Positions 54,738 to 63,747 of a stretch of DNA of 64,000 nucleotides are shown here, in pieces. Each line of letters begins with the position of its first letter. The stretch's first letter is position 1. The notes under the pieces are model-generated. The model did not search any database. It was not told where the DNA came from and saw only the letters and a list, made by a program, of their open reading frames with translations. The translations under genes were made by a program, and so were the position numbers. The stretch spans positions 868,001 to 932,000 of the forward strand of contig NZ_AP025460.1 of assembly GCF_024347315.1 (NCBI RefSeq), read 5' to 3'. Source of the DNA: Vibrio atlanticus (GTDB lineage Bacteria; Pseudomonadota; Gammaproteobacteria; Enterobacterales; Vibrionaceae).

Positions 54738-55565
54738 ATGACTGCTATAACAATAAGTGATCAAGAGTATCGCGATTTCAGCCGTTTCTTAGAATCTCAA
54801 TGTGGCATTGTATTAGGTGACAGTAAGCAGTATTTAGTGCGCAGTCGTCTAAGCCCATTAGTAACGAAGTTTAATGTAGCTTCATTGTCTGATTTGCTAA
54901 GAGATGTAGTGACAGGTCGAAACCGTGAGTTGAGAGTGGCGGCAGTGGATGCTATGACGACTAACGAGACACTTTGGTTCCGAGATACTTATCCGTTTGC
55001 TGTACTAGCGGATAAACTTCTACCGGAAATAGCGGCAAATAAACGTCCTATCAAGATTTGGTCTGCGGCAAGCTCTTCAGGCCAAGAACCATACTCAATG
55101 GCTATGACGATACTTGAGACCCAAGCACGTAAGCCGGGTATGTTGCCAAATGTATCGATTACTGCTACTGATATTTCAGCAAGTATGTTGGATATGTGCC
55201 GCACCGGCGCTTATGACAACCTTGCCTTGGGCCGAGGACTCTCTCCTGAGCGCCGTCGCACTTTCTTTGAAGATGCTGGCGATGGTCGTATGAAAGTGAA
55301 AGACAACGTTAAGCGAATGGTAAACTTCCGCCCTCAGAACTTGATGGAGAGTTATGCACTGTTAGGCAAATTCGACATTATCTTTTGTCGTAACGTGTTG
55401 ATTTATTTCTCTCCGGATATGAAGTCAAAAGTACTTAACCAGATGGCAAATAGCCTGAATCCTGGTGGTTACCTGTTATTGGGTGCGTCTGAATCGTTAA
55501 CTGGCTTAACGGATCGTTTTGAAATGGTTCGCTGTAATCCAGGCATCATCTACAAATTAAAGTAA
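54738..55565 (+). CDS. cheR: Chemotaxis methyltransferase CheR
   Basis: Methylates glutamates of chemoreceptors with SAM. The 275 residues comprise the N-terminal helical domain (FLESQCGIVLGDSKQYLVRSRL), MTTNETLWFRD, the SAM site IKIWSAASSSGQEPYSMAM and DIIFCRNVLIYF. The flgA/cheV-cheR/flgB order is typical of Vibrio. A terminator follows. Confidence 0.95.
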   Translation: MTAITISDQEYRDFSRFLESQCGIVLGDSKQYLVRSRLSPLVTKFNVASLSDLLRDVVTGRNRELRVAAVDAMTTNETLWFRDTYPFAVLADKLLPEIAANKRPIKIWSAASSSGQEPYSMAMTILETQARKPGMLPNVSITATDISASMLDMCRTGAYDNLALGRGLSPERRRTFFEDAGDGRMKVKDNVKRMVNFRPQNLMESYALLGKFDIIFCRNVLIYFSPDMKSKVLNQMANSLNPGGYLLLGASESLTGLTDRFEMVRCNPGIIYKLK

Positions 55566-55607
55566 TTAGTGTCACCACTTTAAGGTGCAATATTACTGTC
55601 TAAATTT

Positions 55608-55638
55608 AAAACCCAGCCAAGTGCTGGGTTTTCTTTTT
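55608..55638 (+). terminator. Terminator after cheR
   Basis: AAAACCCAGC/GCTGGGTTTT stem with a 5-nt loop, then CTTTTTCT. Confidence 0.88.
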
Positions 55639-55692
55639 CTCATTTAATCTATATCTTTAAGTCAGAGTGACATTCCAATTTACTCTATTTGT

Positions 55693-55708
55693 TGGCTTGT
55701 ATATTGCA
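55693..55708 (+). promoter_or_regulatory. Distal sigma-54 promoter of the flgB operon
   Basis: TGGCTT-GTATA-TTGCA fits the -24/-12 element with exact spacing, 113 bases before flgB. Confidence 0.65.
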
Positions 55709-55763
55709 AGTTTACCCACGAGTAACCTGTAAAAGTAATGGTTGGCCACTTTGTTTTTAAAGT

Positions 55764-55779
55764 TGGTATATATATTGCT
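55764..55779 (+). promoter_or_regulatory. Proximal sigma-54 promoter of the flgB operon
   Basis: TGGTAT-ATATA-TTGCT, exact spacing, 42 bases before flgB and exactly 71 bases after the distal element. Confidence 0.7.
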
Positions 55780-55820
55780 TAGGTTATTTCATAACAGTCA
55801 GTTCTTGAGTTGAGGTTTAC

Positions 55821-56216
55821 ATGGCTATTTCTTTTGACAATGCTTTAGGCATTCACCAGCACACAGTTGGTGTACGTGAGCGTAACGCTGAGGTGCTTTC
55901 CACCAATATCGCGCAAGCTAACACGCCTGGGTATAAAGCAAAGGGATTAGACTTTAATAAATCACTGCAGGCGGCAAGTTCTGGGGCAAGCATTGGTCTT
56001 AGCCGAACAGACGGTCGGCATATTTCTGCCTCAACAACGGTGAATGGGGAAACGAAGTATCGAATTCCTACGCAACCTGATACTGGAGATGGCAATACGG
56101 TTGATTTGGATTTGGAACGAAATCTTTTCATGCAAAACCAAATTAGGCATCAAGCCTCTCTCGACTTCTTAGGAAGTAAGTTCAAGAATTTAACTAAAGC
56201 GATAAAAGGGGAATAA
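55821..56216 (+). CDS. flgB: Flagellar proximal rod protein FlgB
   Basis: The 131-residue rod subunit has the rod/hook N-terminal pattern (ERNAEVLSTNIAQANTPGYKAKGLDF) and an amphipathic C-terminus (MQNQIRHQASLDFL). First gene of the large rod-hook operon; flgC starts four bases after its stop. Confidence 0.95.
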   Translation: MAISFDNALGIHQHTVGVRERNAEVLSTNIAQANTPGYKAKGLDFNKSLQAASSGASIGLSRTDGRHISASTTVNGETKYRIPTQPDTGDGNTVDLDLERNLFMQNQIRHQASLDFLGSKFKNLTKAIKGE

Positions 56217-56220
56217 CTAG

Positions 56221-56634
56221 ATGAGCTTATTTAATGTATTCAATGTGACTGGTTCTGCGATGAGTGCTGAATCTGTTCGTCTAAATACTACCTCAAGTAA
56301 CCTTGCTAACGCAGACAGTGTAAGTAGCTCTGCTAAAGACACTTACAAGGCTCGTCACGCAGTGTTTGGCGCTGAGTTAAATCAGGCACGTAATAGTGGT
56401 CACACTGTGCCAGTAAAAGTATTAGGTATCGTAGAAAGCGATAAACCGCTGAATGCGGAGTACAACCCAGATCACCCGTTAGCGAACAACGAAGGCTACA
56501 TCTATAAGCCTAACGTGAACGTTATGGAAGAAATGGCAAACATGATTTCAGCATCACGTGCGTATCAAACAAACGTACAGGTTGCTGACTCGAGTAAACA
56601 AATGCTGCTGCGTACGCTGCAGATGGGTCAATAA
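56221..56634 (+). CDS. flgC: Flagellar proximal rod protein FlgC
   Basis: The 137 residues match FlgC: N-terminal SAESVRLNTTSSNLANADSV, then KPNVNVMEEMANMISASRAY near the C-terminus. Rod subunit between FlgB and FlgF in the basal body. Confidence 0.95.
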   Translation: MSLFNVFNVTGSAMSAESVRLNTTSSNLANADSVSSSAKDTYKARHAVFGAELNQARNSGHTVPVKVLGIVESDKPLNAEYNPDHPLANNEGYIYKPNVNVMEEMANMISASRAYQTNVQVADSSKQMLLRTLQMGQ

Positions 56635-56651
56635 GGATAAGGAGGTAGCAA

Positions 56652-57362
56652 ATGGCTGGAATCAACAATGTTGGTCAAAGCGGCTTGTCCTATGTTGACC
56701 AGCTGAAGAGTCTTCAAGATGGTGCTAAGAAGCCCGATGAAACAACAGGTAAGCAAGATCTTAAACAAGATGACTTCTTATCGTTGTTGACTAAGCAACT
56801 TGCACAACAAGACCCTTTTAAGCCGGTTAGCAATGACCAGATGATTGCGCAAATGGCTTCATTTGCGACCGTAGATGGCATTGGCAAAATGAATACACAG
56901 TTTGAAAGCTTGAATTCATCAATGACCTCTAACCAAGCACTGCAGGCATCTTCTTTGGTTGGCCGCGATGTATTGGTTCCTGGAGCGGCAGGTGTGAAAC
57001 AAGGTGATGGCGGTATGGCGTCAATGGTTAAGCTTCCTCAGGCAATGGACAATGTAATGGTCCGTGTTGAGAATGAAGTTGGCCAATTGGTTCGCACTTT
57101 TGATATCGGGTCAAAACCATCTGGTGACACGCGTGTTGAGTGGGACGGAAAAGACGAAGACGGTAATCCATTGCCGGCCGGTAAATACAACGTGAAAGCG
57201 TCGGGTTTATTGGAAGGTGAGAACACAGAGTTCCAAGTGTCGAGTTATGCGAACGTGAACAGTGTGCTTCTTGGTAAAGGTGATGGCAACGTACTACTCA
57301 ATCTGGCTGGTTTTACATCGCCAGTACGACTTGCTGAAGTACTAGAAGTTGGTAAAGCGTAG
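56652..57362 (+). CDS. flgD: Hook assembly scaffold FlgD
   Basis: Capping scaffold for hook polymerisation. The 236 residues include the N-terminal LKQDDFLSLLTKQLAQQDPF signature, a tudor/fibronectin-like middle with VEWDGKDEDGNPLPAGKYNV, and MIAQMASFATVDGIGKM. RBS AAGGAGG-like (GGATAAGGAGG) before the ATG. Confidence 0.95.
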   Translation: MAGINNVGQSGLSYVDQLKSLQDGAKKPDETTGKQDLKQDDFLSLLTKQLAQQDPFKPVSNDQMIAQMASFATVDGIGKMNTQFESLNSSMTSNQALQASSLVGRDVLVPGAAGVKQGDGGMASMVKLPQAMDNVMVRVENEVGQLVRTFDIGSKPSGDTRVEWDGKDEDGNPLPAGKYNVKASGLLEGENTEFQVSSYANVNSVLLGKGDGNVLLNLAGFTSPVRLAEVLEVGKA

Positions 57363-57407
57363 CTCTTTTTAGAGTGATTATGCTAGCTAGATTAGGAGAA
57401 TATTGGA

Positions 57408-58712
57408 ATGTCATATGTATCTTTAAGCGGTCTATCCGCTGCACAATTAGACCTGAATACAACCAGTAACAACATTGCGAACGCAAACACATTTGGCTTT
57501 AAAGAGTCTCGTGCGGAGTTCGGGGATGTTTACTCAAGCTCGTTGTTCACTAACGCAAAAACGACGCCAGGAGGCGGTGCGCAAGCTAGCCAAGTGGCAC
57601 AACAGTTCCATGAAGGTTCAAGTATCTATACGAATAACCCAATGGACTTGCGTGTAAGTGGTACAGGTTTCTTTGCAGTATCGAAAGACCGTATGGTGCC
57701 AGAGATCAATGAACTAACGCGTAATGGTGCATTTCACCTAAACAAAGACAACTACATGGTTACGGCCAATGATGAGTTTCTTTTAGGCTATGATGTTGAT
57801 CCAAATACCGGTGAAGTTCTTTCTTACGCACCAAAGCCTCTCGACATTCCAGCTGAGTTTGGTAAGCCTAAACAGACAGAAAACATTGAAGTAGGGGTTA
57901 ACCTTCCTGCGAACGGTGATCTTAAAGACCCGGCAACATTTGACTTCAAAGATCCAGATACCTATAACCGTGCAACGTCTTCGACGGTCTACGATTCTAT
58001 GGGACAGTCTTACAAGTTAACGACTTACTACCTAAAAGATCAGACTCAACCGAATACTTGGCAAACGTACTACACCATGTCAGATGAAACGGGCGAGAAG
58101 CCGGTAAATATTACTGGTGGCGACGCGACGAATTCAGCAGGTCATGTTGGTCACACCATGAAATTCAACAATGACGGTACCTTAGCAAGCCTTAACAGTG
58201 GTCAGCCAATTCTATCTGATCCTATCGGCGCTGGTGAGAACGCAATTGATTTGAACGGTGCAGATCCGACACAGGTACTTAACTTTGGTCTGGATTCTTC
58301 AACTCAGTTTGCCGCTCCATTCGAACTGTCTAGGTTTGATGAAGATGGCGCGACAACTGGTTTCTTAACGAAAATCGATTTCGATGAGTACGGCAGTGTT
58401 CTAGGCAGTTACTCAAACGGTGAAAATGTGATACTAGGCCGCGTAGGTTTAGTTCGTGTACCTAATGAGCATGGTCTAGATAAGAAAGGCGGCACTCAAT
58501 GGGATTCTACTAACGCTTCAGGTGATAAAATCTGGGGTGAATCAAATAAAGGTTCATTTGGTAGTATCAACAATGGCTCACTAGAGCAGTCGAATATCGA
58601 CATGACTCAAGAATTGGTTGATTTGATTTCTGCTCAACGTAACTTCCAAGCGAACTCTCGTTCTCTAGAAGTACACAACCAACTACAACAGAATATTCTT
58701 CAGATTCGTTAA
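57408..58712 (+). CDS. flgE: Flagellar hook protein FlgE
   Basis: Main hook subunit, 434 residues. N-terminal LSGLSAAQLDLNTTSNNIAN and the C-terminal MTQELVDLISAQRNFQANSR coiled-coil repeats are diagnostic; the middle domains (FDFKDPDTYNRATSSTVYDS) are typical hook insertions. It is followed by a palindrome and a separate promoter for flgF, so it ends the first transcription segment. Confidence 0.95.
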   Translation: MSYVSLSGLSAAQLDLNTTSNNIANANTFGFKESRAEFGDVYSSSLFTNAKTTPGGGAQASQVAQQFHEGSSIYTNNPMDLRVSGTGFFAVSKDRMVPEINELTRNGAFHLNKDNYMVTANDEFLLGYDVDPNTGEVLSYAPKPLDIPAEFGKPKQTENIEVGVNLPANGDLKDPATFDFKDPDTYNRATSSTVYDSMGQSYKLTTYYLKDQTQPNTWQTYYTMSDETGEKPVNITGGDATNSAGHVGHTMKFNNDGTLASLNSGQPILSDPIGAGENAIDLNGADPTQVLNFGLDSSTQFAAPFELSRFDEDGATTGFLTKIDFDEYGSVLGSYSNGENVILGRVGLVRVPNEHGLDKKGGTQWDSTNASGDKIWGESNKGSFGSINNGSLEQSNIDMTQELVDLISAQRNFQANSRSLEVHNQLQQNILQIR

Positions 58713-58740
58713 TCGTTTCGAGCGTTTGAATCATCTGCGA

Positions 58741-58771
58741 ATACCCAATTCAATGTTATTGAATTGGGTAT
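58741..58771 (+). terminator. Perfect hairpin after flgE
   Basis: A 14-bp perfect stem (ATACCCAATTCAAT/ATTGAATTGGGTAT) with a 3-nt loop, weak T run. Partial terminator between flgE and the flgF promoter. Confidence 0.7.
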
Positions 58772-58929
58772 TGTTGATGAATTACGTATGGCTGTTTGCT
58801 TTTCTATTTGCCGCCCCTATTGCCGCCCGGTAATGCCTCTGGCAACAATTCTTCCTCAATGATCCTTTACGATCAGCCTTTTTTGTTGTTTTTTCATTTA
58901 AGTTTTTGATAAGTAACAGTTAAAAATAT

Positions 58930-58945
58930 TGGCATAGTGTTTGCT
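58930..58945 (+). promoter_or_regulatory. Sigma-54 promoter of flgFGHIJ
   Basis: TGGCAT-AGTGT-TTGCT fits the -24/-12 consensus exactly, 37 bases before flgF. Confidence 0.8.
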
Positions 58946-58981
58946 TTGTTAGTTCCAGAAAATGATTTTTGGAGCAAAATT

Positions 58982-59731
58982 ATGGATCGCGCACTGTTTC
59001 TTGCCATGAGCGGCGCTAAGCAAAATATGCAGGCTTTGCAGCTGCGTTCAAACAACCTTGCCAATGTAAGTACAACGGGTTTCCGTGCTGATTTAGCACA
59101 GGCACGTTCAATGCAAGCGTATGGTGAAGGCATGCCTACTCGTGTTTTCAGCATGACAGAGCGTCCGGGTCATAATTTTGCTCAGGGTAGTGTGGTTACT
59201 ACTGGCCGAGATCTAGACGTCACCATTCAAGGTGATGGTTGGATTTCAGTAATGGACAATACTGGCCGTGAAGGTTTAACCCGTAACGGTAACCTGAGGG
59301 TTGACCAAAACGGTTTACTTACCAACGCAAGTGGCCATTTAGTGCTTGGTGAAAACGACGCACCAATCACGCTCCCAATCCCAATAAGTAAAGTAGAAAT
59401 TGGTACTGATGGTACGATTTCGGTGATTCCTCAAGGCGCTCCAGCTGAAGAATTAGCCGTAGTTGATCGTATTAAGCTTGTGCGTCCAGATAACCAAAGC
59501 TTGTTTAAAGATACGAATGGCCTATTCCGTTCGAAAAACCCAGATCAGGCATACGAAGCAGATGCAGCGGTAACGTTGCTTAAAGGTGCTATCGAAGGCA
59601 GTAACGTAAATGCCGTAGGTGAAATGACCAGCTTAATTGACTTACAACGTCAGTTTGAAATGCAGGTCAAGATGATGAGCACAGCAGAGGAAATGGACAA
59701 GTCGTCTGATTCACTGCTTCGTATGAGCTAA
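58982..59731 (+). CDS. flgF: Flagellar proximal rod protein FlgF
   Basis: The 249-residue rod subunit has MDRALFLAMSGAKQNMQALQLRSNNLANVSTTGF-like N-terminal features (residues 1-34) and IDLQRQFEMQVKMM near the C-terminus. A longer frame starts at 58937 inside the promoter; the ATG at 58982 has GGAG upstream and matches the family. Confidence 0.95.
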   Translation: MDRALFLAMSGAKQNMQALQLRSNNLANVSTTGFRADLAQARSMQAYGEGMPTRVFSMTERPGHNFAQGSVVTTGRDLDVTIQGDGWISVMDNTGREGLTRNGNLRVDQNGLLTNASGHLVLGENDAPITLPIPISKVEIGTDGTISVIPQGAPAEELAVVDRIKLVRPDNQSLFKDTNGLFRSKNPDQAYEADAAVTLLKGAIEGSNVNAVGEMTSLIDLQRQFEMQVKMMSTAEEMDKSSDSLLRMS

Positions 59732-59752
59732 TAGAATTTTAAGGAAATTGCT

Positions 59753-60541
59753 ATGCATCCAGCATTATGGGTAAGTAAAACCGGTTTAGACGCCCAACAA
59801 ACCAATATTTCAACAATTTCAAACAACCTTGCCAACGCCTCAACCATTGGTTTTAAAAAGAGCCGCGCGGTGTTTGAAGATCTGTTCTATCAGAATATCA
59901 ACCAACCGGGTGGCCAATCGTCTCAGAACACTGAGTTGCCAAGTGGTTTGATGTTGGGTGCTGGTTCTAAGGTAGTAGCAACTCAAAAGGTGCACACACA
60001 CGGTAATGCACAAACAACCTCGAACAGCTTAGATATGATGATCGAAGGTGACGGTTTCTTCCAAGTTGAAATGCCAGATGGTGAAACAGGCTACAGCCGA
60101 AATGGTCAATTCACACTGAACGGTGATGGCGCGATCGTAACATCGGGTCAAGGTTATGCCCTACAACCCGAAATCGTTATTCCTGAAGACGCGATCTCGG
60201 TAACGGTTGGTAACGATGGTGAGGTGTCGGTTCGTCTACGTGGTCAGCAAGACAACGTTGTGGTAGGTCAAATCACCATTACTGATTTCGTAAACCCAGG
60301 TGGTTTAGAGCCCATTGGCCAAAACCTTTACTTGCCTACAGGTGCAAGTGGTGACCCGCAAGAGGGGGTTCCAGGGTTGAACGGCTTAGGTAATGTTCGT
60401 CAGTCTATGCTTGAAGCATCCAATGTAAACGTAACTGAAGAGTTGGTTAACATGATTGAAGCTCAACGTGTATACGAAATGAACTCAAAAGTTATCTCGG
60501 CGGTAGATAAGATGATGAGCTTCGTTAACCAACAACTGTAG
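59753..60541 (+). CDS. flgG: Flagellar distal rod protein FlgG
   Basis: The 262-residue distal rod protein has MHPALWVSKTGLDAQQTNIS at the N-terminus and NVTEELVNMIEAQRVYEMNS at the C-terminus; length is standard. Its stop codon lies inside a perfect 14-bp inverted repeat. Confidence 0.96.
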   Translation: MHPALWVSKTGLDAQQTNISTISNNLANASTIGFKKSRAVFEDLFYQNINQPGGQSSQNTELPSGLMLGAGSKVVATQKVHTHGNAQTTSNSLDMMIEGDGFFQVEMPDGETGYSRNGQFTLNGDGAIVTSGQGYALQPEIVIPEDAISVTVGNDGEVSVRLRGQQDNVVVGQITITDFVNPGGLEPIGQNLYLPTGASGDPQEGVPGLNGLGNVRQSMLEASNVNVTEELVNMIEAQRVYEMNSKVISAVDKMMSFVNQQL

Positions 60542-60556
60542 CTGGTTAACGAAGCT
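60518..60556 (+). repeat. Perfect inverted repeat spanning the flgG stop codon
   Basis: AGCTTCGTTAACCA (60518-60531) and TGGTTAACGAAGCT (60543-60556) flank an 11-base loop containing the TAG. A pyrimidine-rich but not pure T tract follows (GTTTACTTATTTCTTTT). Confidence 0.85.
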
Positions 60557-60613
60557 GTTTACTTATTTCTTTTAATCGTTCTGTTTACTATTGTCTGCTG
60601 AGAGTACATCGCC

Positions 60614-61390
60614 ATGAAACGTATTGTTTGTTTAGCTCTGTTTTTATCTATGACGGGCTGTACCACACTGGAGCCAATTGAAACTCCGGCGCAAGAGAAC
60701 GCAACGACTGTGGTTGATGCTGTAGAAGGCGACAAGGCTGCCCAGGAAAGCTCTGGCATTATCGACACACTTCGAGATAGAACTGACCCTATTGCTGGTG
60801 ATCCTGCATGGGCGCCAATTAACCCGAAGAAAAAACAAGAGCATTATGCGGCAGCAACAGGCTCACTGTTCAATGCTAACCACATTGGTAGCATGTATGA
60901 CGACTCAAAACCTCGCGGTATTGGTGACATTATTACAGTTGCGTTAGATGAGAATACGCGAGCGACTAAAAAAGCTAATGCAGATATGTCTAAATCGAAC
61001 GATGCATCGATGGAACCGTTAGCTGTAGGTGGTGAAAATCTAGAACTTGGTAAATACAACTTTTCTTACGATCTGAGTAACACCAACACCTTTGCTGGAG
61101 ATGCATCAGCTAACCAAAGTAACAGCATTAGCGGTTACATTACCGTTGAAGTTATTGAAGTATTAGCTAATGGCAACCTAGTGGTTCGCGGTGAAAAATG
61201 GATGACGTTGAATACGGGTGATGAGTACATTCGCTTAAGTGGCACCATCCGCCCTGATGATATCGACTTTGAGAATACCATTGCTTCGAACCGTGTCTCG
61301 AATGCACGAATTCAGTACTCAGGTACGGGTGTGCAGAAAGATATGCAAGAACCTGGGTTCTTGGCACGATTCTTTAATGTATCTTTGTAG
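60614..61390 (+). CDS. flgH: Flagellar L-ring lipoprotein FlgH
   Basis: Outer-membrane L-ring subunit. The 258 residues begin with a lipoprotein signal ending MTGC and contain [21 protein letters not shown] and the C-terminal [20 protein letters not shown]. Lies 72 bases after flgG, beyond the hairpin. Confidence 0.96.
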   Translation: MKRIVCLALFLSMTGCTTLEPIETPAQENATTVVDAVEGDKAAQESSGIIDTLRDRTDPIAGDPAWAPINPKKKQEHYAAATGSLFNANHIGSMYDDSKPRGIGDIITVALDENTRATKKANADMSKSNDASMEPLAVGGENLELGKYNFSYDLSNTNTFAGDASANQSNSISGYITVEVIEVLANGNLVVRGEKWMTLNTGDEYIRLSGTIRPDDIDFENTIASNRVSNARIQYSGTGVQKDMQEPGFLARFFNVSL

Positions 61391-61483
61391 AGCTTGAGAC
61401 TGTGTCGACATACTGACATTTTAAGAACTATCTAATTTCAAGCTAACTCATTATAAATTAAAGCAATACAGACAGGTTACTCA

Positions 61484-62575
61484 ATGAAAAAACTAACACT
61501 CGTACTTTTCGGCATGCTATTTCTTGCCTCCAGTGCTCATGCCGCGCGTATAAAAGACGTGGCAAAAGTAGCGGGTGTTCGTAGTAACCAACTTGTCGGT
61601 TATGGTTTGGTGACGGGTTTGCCGGGTACCGGTGAGACAACTCCCTTTACTGATCAAACGTTTAACGCAATGCTGCAAAATTTTGGCATTCAATTGCCGC
61701 CTGGCACTAAGCCAAAAACCAAAAACGTAGCGGCGGTAATCGTTACCGCTGAACTTCCGGCATTCTCTAAGCAAGGTCAGGAAGTAGACGTAACGGTGTC
61801 GTCTATTGGTTCAGCAAAAAGCCTTCGTGGTGGTACTTTGCTGCAGACTTTTCTTAAAGGTCTAGACGGTCAAGTGTACGCTGTGGCACAAGGTAATTTG
61901 GTGGTGAGTGGTTTTAGTGCTCAAGGCAACGATGGTTCTAAGCTCGTTGGTAACAACCCTAACGTCGGTATCATCTCTAGCGGTGCGACGGTAGAGCAAG
62001 AAATCCCAACCCCATTTGGTCGTGGTGACTACATCACTTTCAACTTAATCCAATCTGATTTTACTACGGCTCAGCGTTTAGCTGATGCGGTTAATAATTT
62101 CCTAGGCCCTCAAATGGCGTCTGCGGTAGATGCGACTTCTGTAAAAGTTCGTGCTCCACGTGAAATCAGCCAACGTGTGGCTTTCTTGTCTGCCATCGAA
62201 AACATCGAATTTGACCCTGCAGAGGGCTCTGCAAAAATCATTGTTAACTCTCGTACCGGTACTATTGTTGTTGGTAAGCATGTGCGCTTAAAAGCAGCAG
62301 CAGTAACCCACGGCGGCATGACAGTCGCAATCAAAGAAAATCTAAACGTAAGTCAACCTAACGCATTCTCTGGTGGTCAAACGGTAGTCGTTCCTGATTC
62401 GGACATCGAAGTAACCGAAGCCGATGGTAAAATGTTCAAGTTCGAACCCGGTTTAACGCTCGATGATTTGGTACGCGCTGTCAATGAAGTCGGCGCCGCA
62501 CCTTCTGATTTAATGGCAATCCTTCAAGCACTGAAACAAGCGGGTGCAATTGAAGGTCAGTTGATCATTATTTAA
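61484..62575 (+). CDS. flgI: Flagellar P-ring protein FlgI
   Basis: Periplasmic P-ring subunit, 363 residues with signal peptide ([20 protein letters not shown]). Hallmarks: [30 protein letters not shown] and [20 protein letters not shown]. Its chaperone FlgA is encoded nearby. Confidence 0.97.
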   Translation: MKKLTLVLFGMLFLASSAHAARIKDVAKVAGVRSNQLVGYGLVTGLPGTGETTPFTDQTFNAMLQNFGIQLPPGTKPKTKNVAAVIVTAELPAFSKQGQEVDVTVSSIGSAKSLRGGTLLQTFLKGLDGQVYAVAQGNLVVSGFSAQGNDGSKLVGNNPNVGIISSGATVEQEIPTPFGRGDYITFNLIQSDFTTAQRLADAVNNFLGPQMASAVDATSVKVRAPREISQRVAFLSAIENIEFDPAEGSAKIIVNSRTGTIVVGKHVRLKAAAVTHGGMTVAIKENLNVSQPNAFSGGQTVVVPDSDIEVTEADGKMFKFEPGLTLDDLVRAVNEVGAAPSDLMAILQALKQAGAIEGQLIII

Positions 62576-62585
62576 GGGATAAAGC

Positions 62586-63527
62586 ATGATTAAAAATAAC
62601 AATGACATCGGCTTTATTCACGATATTGGTAGCCTAGACCGTCTTCGTCAACAAGCGGTAAGCGGTGAAGAAGGCAGTGAAAAAGAAGCGCTAACCGCTG
62701 CAGCAAAACAGTTTGAATCTATTTTTACCTCGATGTTGTTTAAGTCGATGCGTGATGCAAACTCGAGCTTTAAGTCAGATATGTTGAACAGCCAGAATGA
62801 ACAGTTTTATCGTCAGATGCAAGATGACCAAATGGCGAGTGAACTCAGTGCGTCAGGTTCGCTCGGTCTTGCGGACATGATCGTAGCTCAGTTAAGCGCT
62901 GGCCAAGCAAATGATGCAACTGAAGATAAGGTTCGCAATGAAGGCTTTGATACCTCTCTGCAAAGACCGCAGTACTCTGGTCGTTCAGAAGATAAATCAC
63001 CTGAAGTTCAATCTGCGCAAGCTATGTCAGCAACAGACGTGTCAGCAGCCAAACAACGAGCTTCCTTCGATTCTCCAGAATCGTTTGTTGCCTCAATGAA
63101 GCCTTACGCTGAAAAAGCAGCGAGTGCGCTCGGTGTCGATTCATCACTGCTATTGGCACAAGCGGCACTTGAAACAGGTTGGGGTTCTAAGATGATTAAG
63201 AACTCTTTGGGCAACAGCAACAACCTATTCAATATCAAAGCCGATAGAAGTTGGAAGGGCGATAAGGTTGCTACTCAAACTCTAGAGTTCCATGGTAAAA
63301 CAGCCGTTAAAGAGTCTGCTTCTTTCCGTTCTTACTCTAATTTCGAAGATAGCTTTGATGATTACGTGAAGTTCTTGAACGAAAATCCAAGATACGAAAC
63401 GGCATTGCAGCATCAAGGTAACTCTGAGAGTTTCATCAAAGGCATTCACCAGGCGGGTTACGCAACCGACCCTAACTATGCCGACAAGGTTTTACGAGTT
63501 AAAGCTAAGATTGATGAGATGAAATAG
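62586..63527 (+). CDS. flgJ: Flagellar rod cap and peptidoglycan hydrolase FlgJ
   Basis: The 313-residue protein joins an N-terminal rod-cap domain (LTAAAKQFESIFTSMLFKSMR, MLNSQNEQFYRQMQDDQMA) to a C-terminal glucosaminidase-like domain with the catalytic Glu196 in AQAALETGWGSKMI and LGNSNNLFNIKAD. Both halves are intact. A terminator follows. Confidence 0.95.
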   Translation: MIKNNNDIGFIHDIGSLDRLRQQAVSGEEGSEKEALTAAAKQFESIFTSMLFKSMRDANSSFKSDMLNSQNEQFYRQMQDDQMASELSASGSLGLADMIVAQLSAGQANDATEDKVRNEGFDTSLQRPQYSGRSEDKSPEVQSAQAMSATDVSAAKQRASFDSPESFVASMKPYAEKAASALGVDSSLLLAQAALETGWGSKMIKNSLGNSNNLFNIKADRSWKGDKVATQTLEFHGKTAVKESASFRSYSNFEDSFDDYVKFLNENPRYETALQHQGNSESFIKGIHQAGYATDPNYADKVLRVKAKIDEMK

Positions 63528-63544
63528 CGTTATTGAATGCACTC

Positions 63545-63572
63545 GAGAGCTTGCCACCGGCAGGCTCTTTTC
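63545..63572 (+). terminator. Terminator after flgJ
   Basis: GAGCTTGCC/GGCAGGCTC (one G-U pair) with a 3-nt loop, followed by TTTTC. Confidence 0.78.
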
Positions 63573-63661
63573 TTATCCGCTCCTTCAGTCTTACCCGCCA
63601 TCCATAGTTTTCTCCTTACACTTCAACAAATTATTGTCTTTTAACTCTTCGTTATTTCTAT

Positions 63662-63677
63662 TGGCACATATATTGCT
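63662..63677 (+). promoter_or_regulatory. Sigma-54 promoter of flgK
   Basis: TGGCAC-ATATA-TTGCT is a perfect -24/-12 match, 70 bases before flgK. Confidence 0.88.
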
Positions 63678-63747
63678 AATTATCTTAATAATAAGCTGTA
63701 GTAGTTAATCAGTTCATGCTGATTTTGTTAAGTTTTTTGGGGGCATT

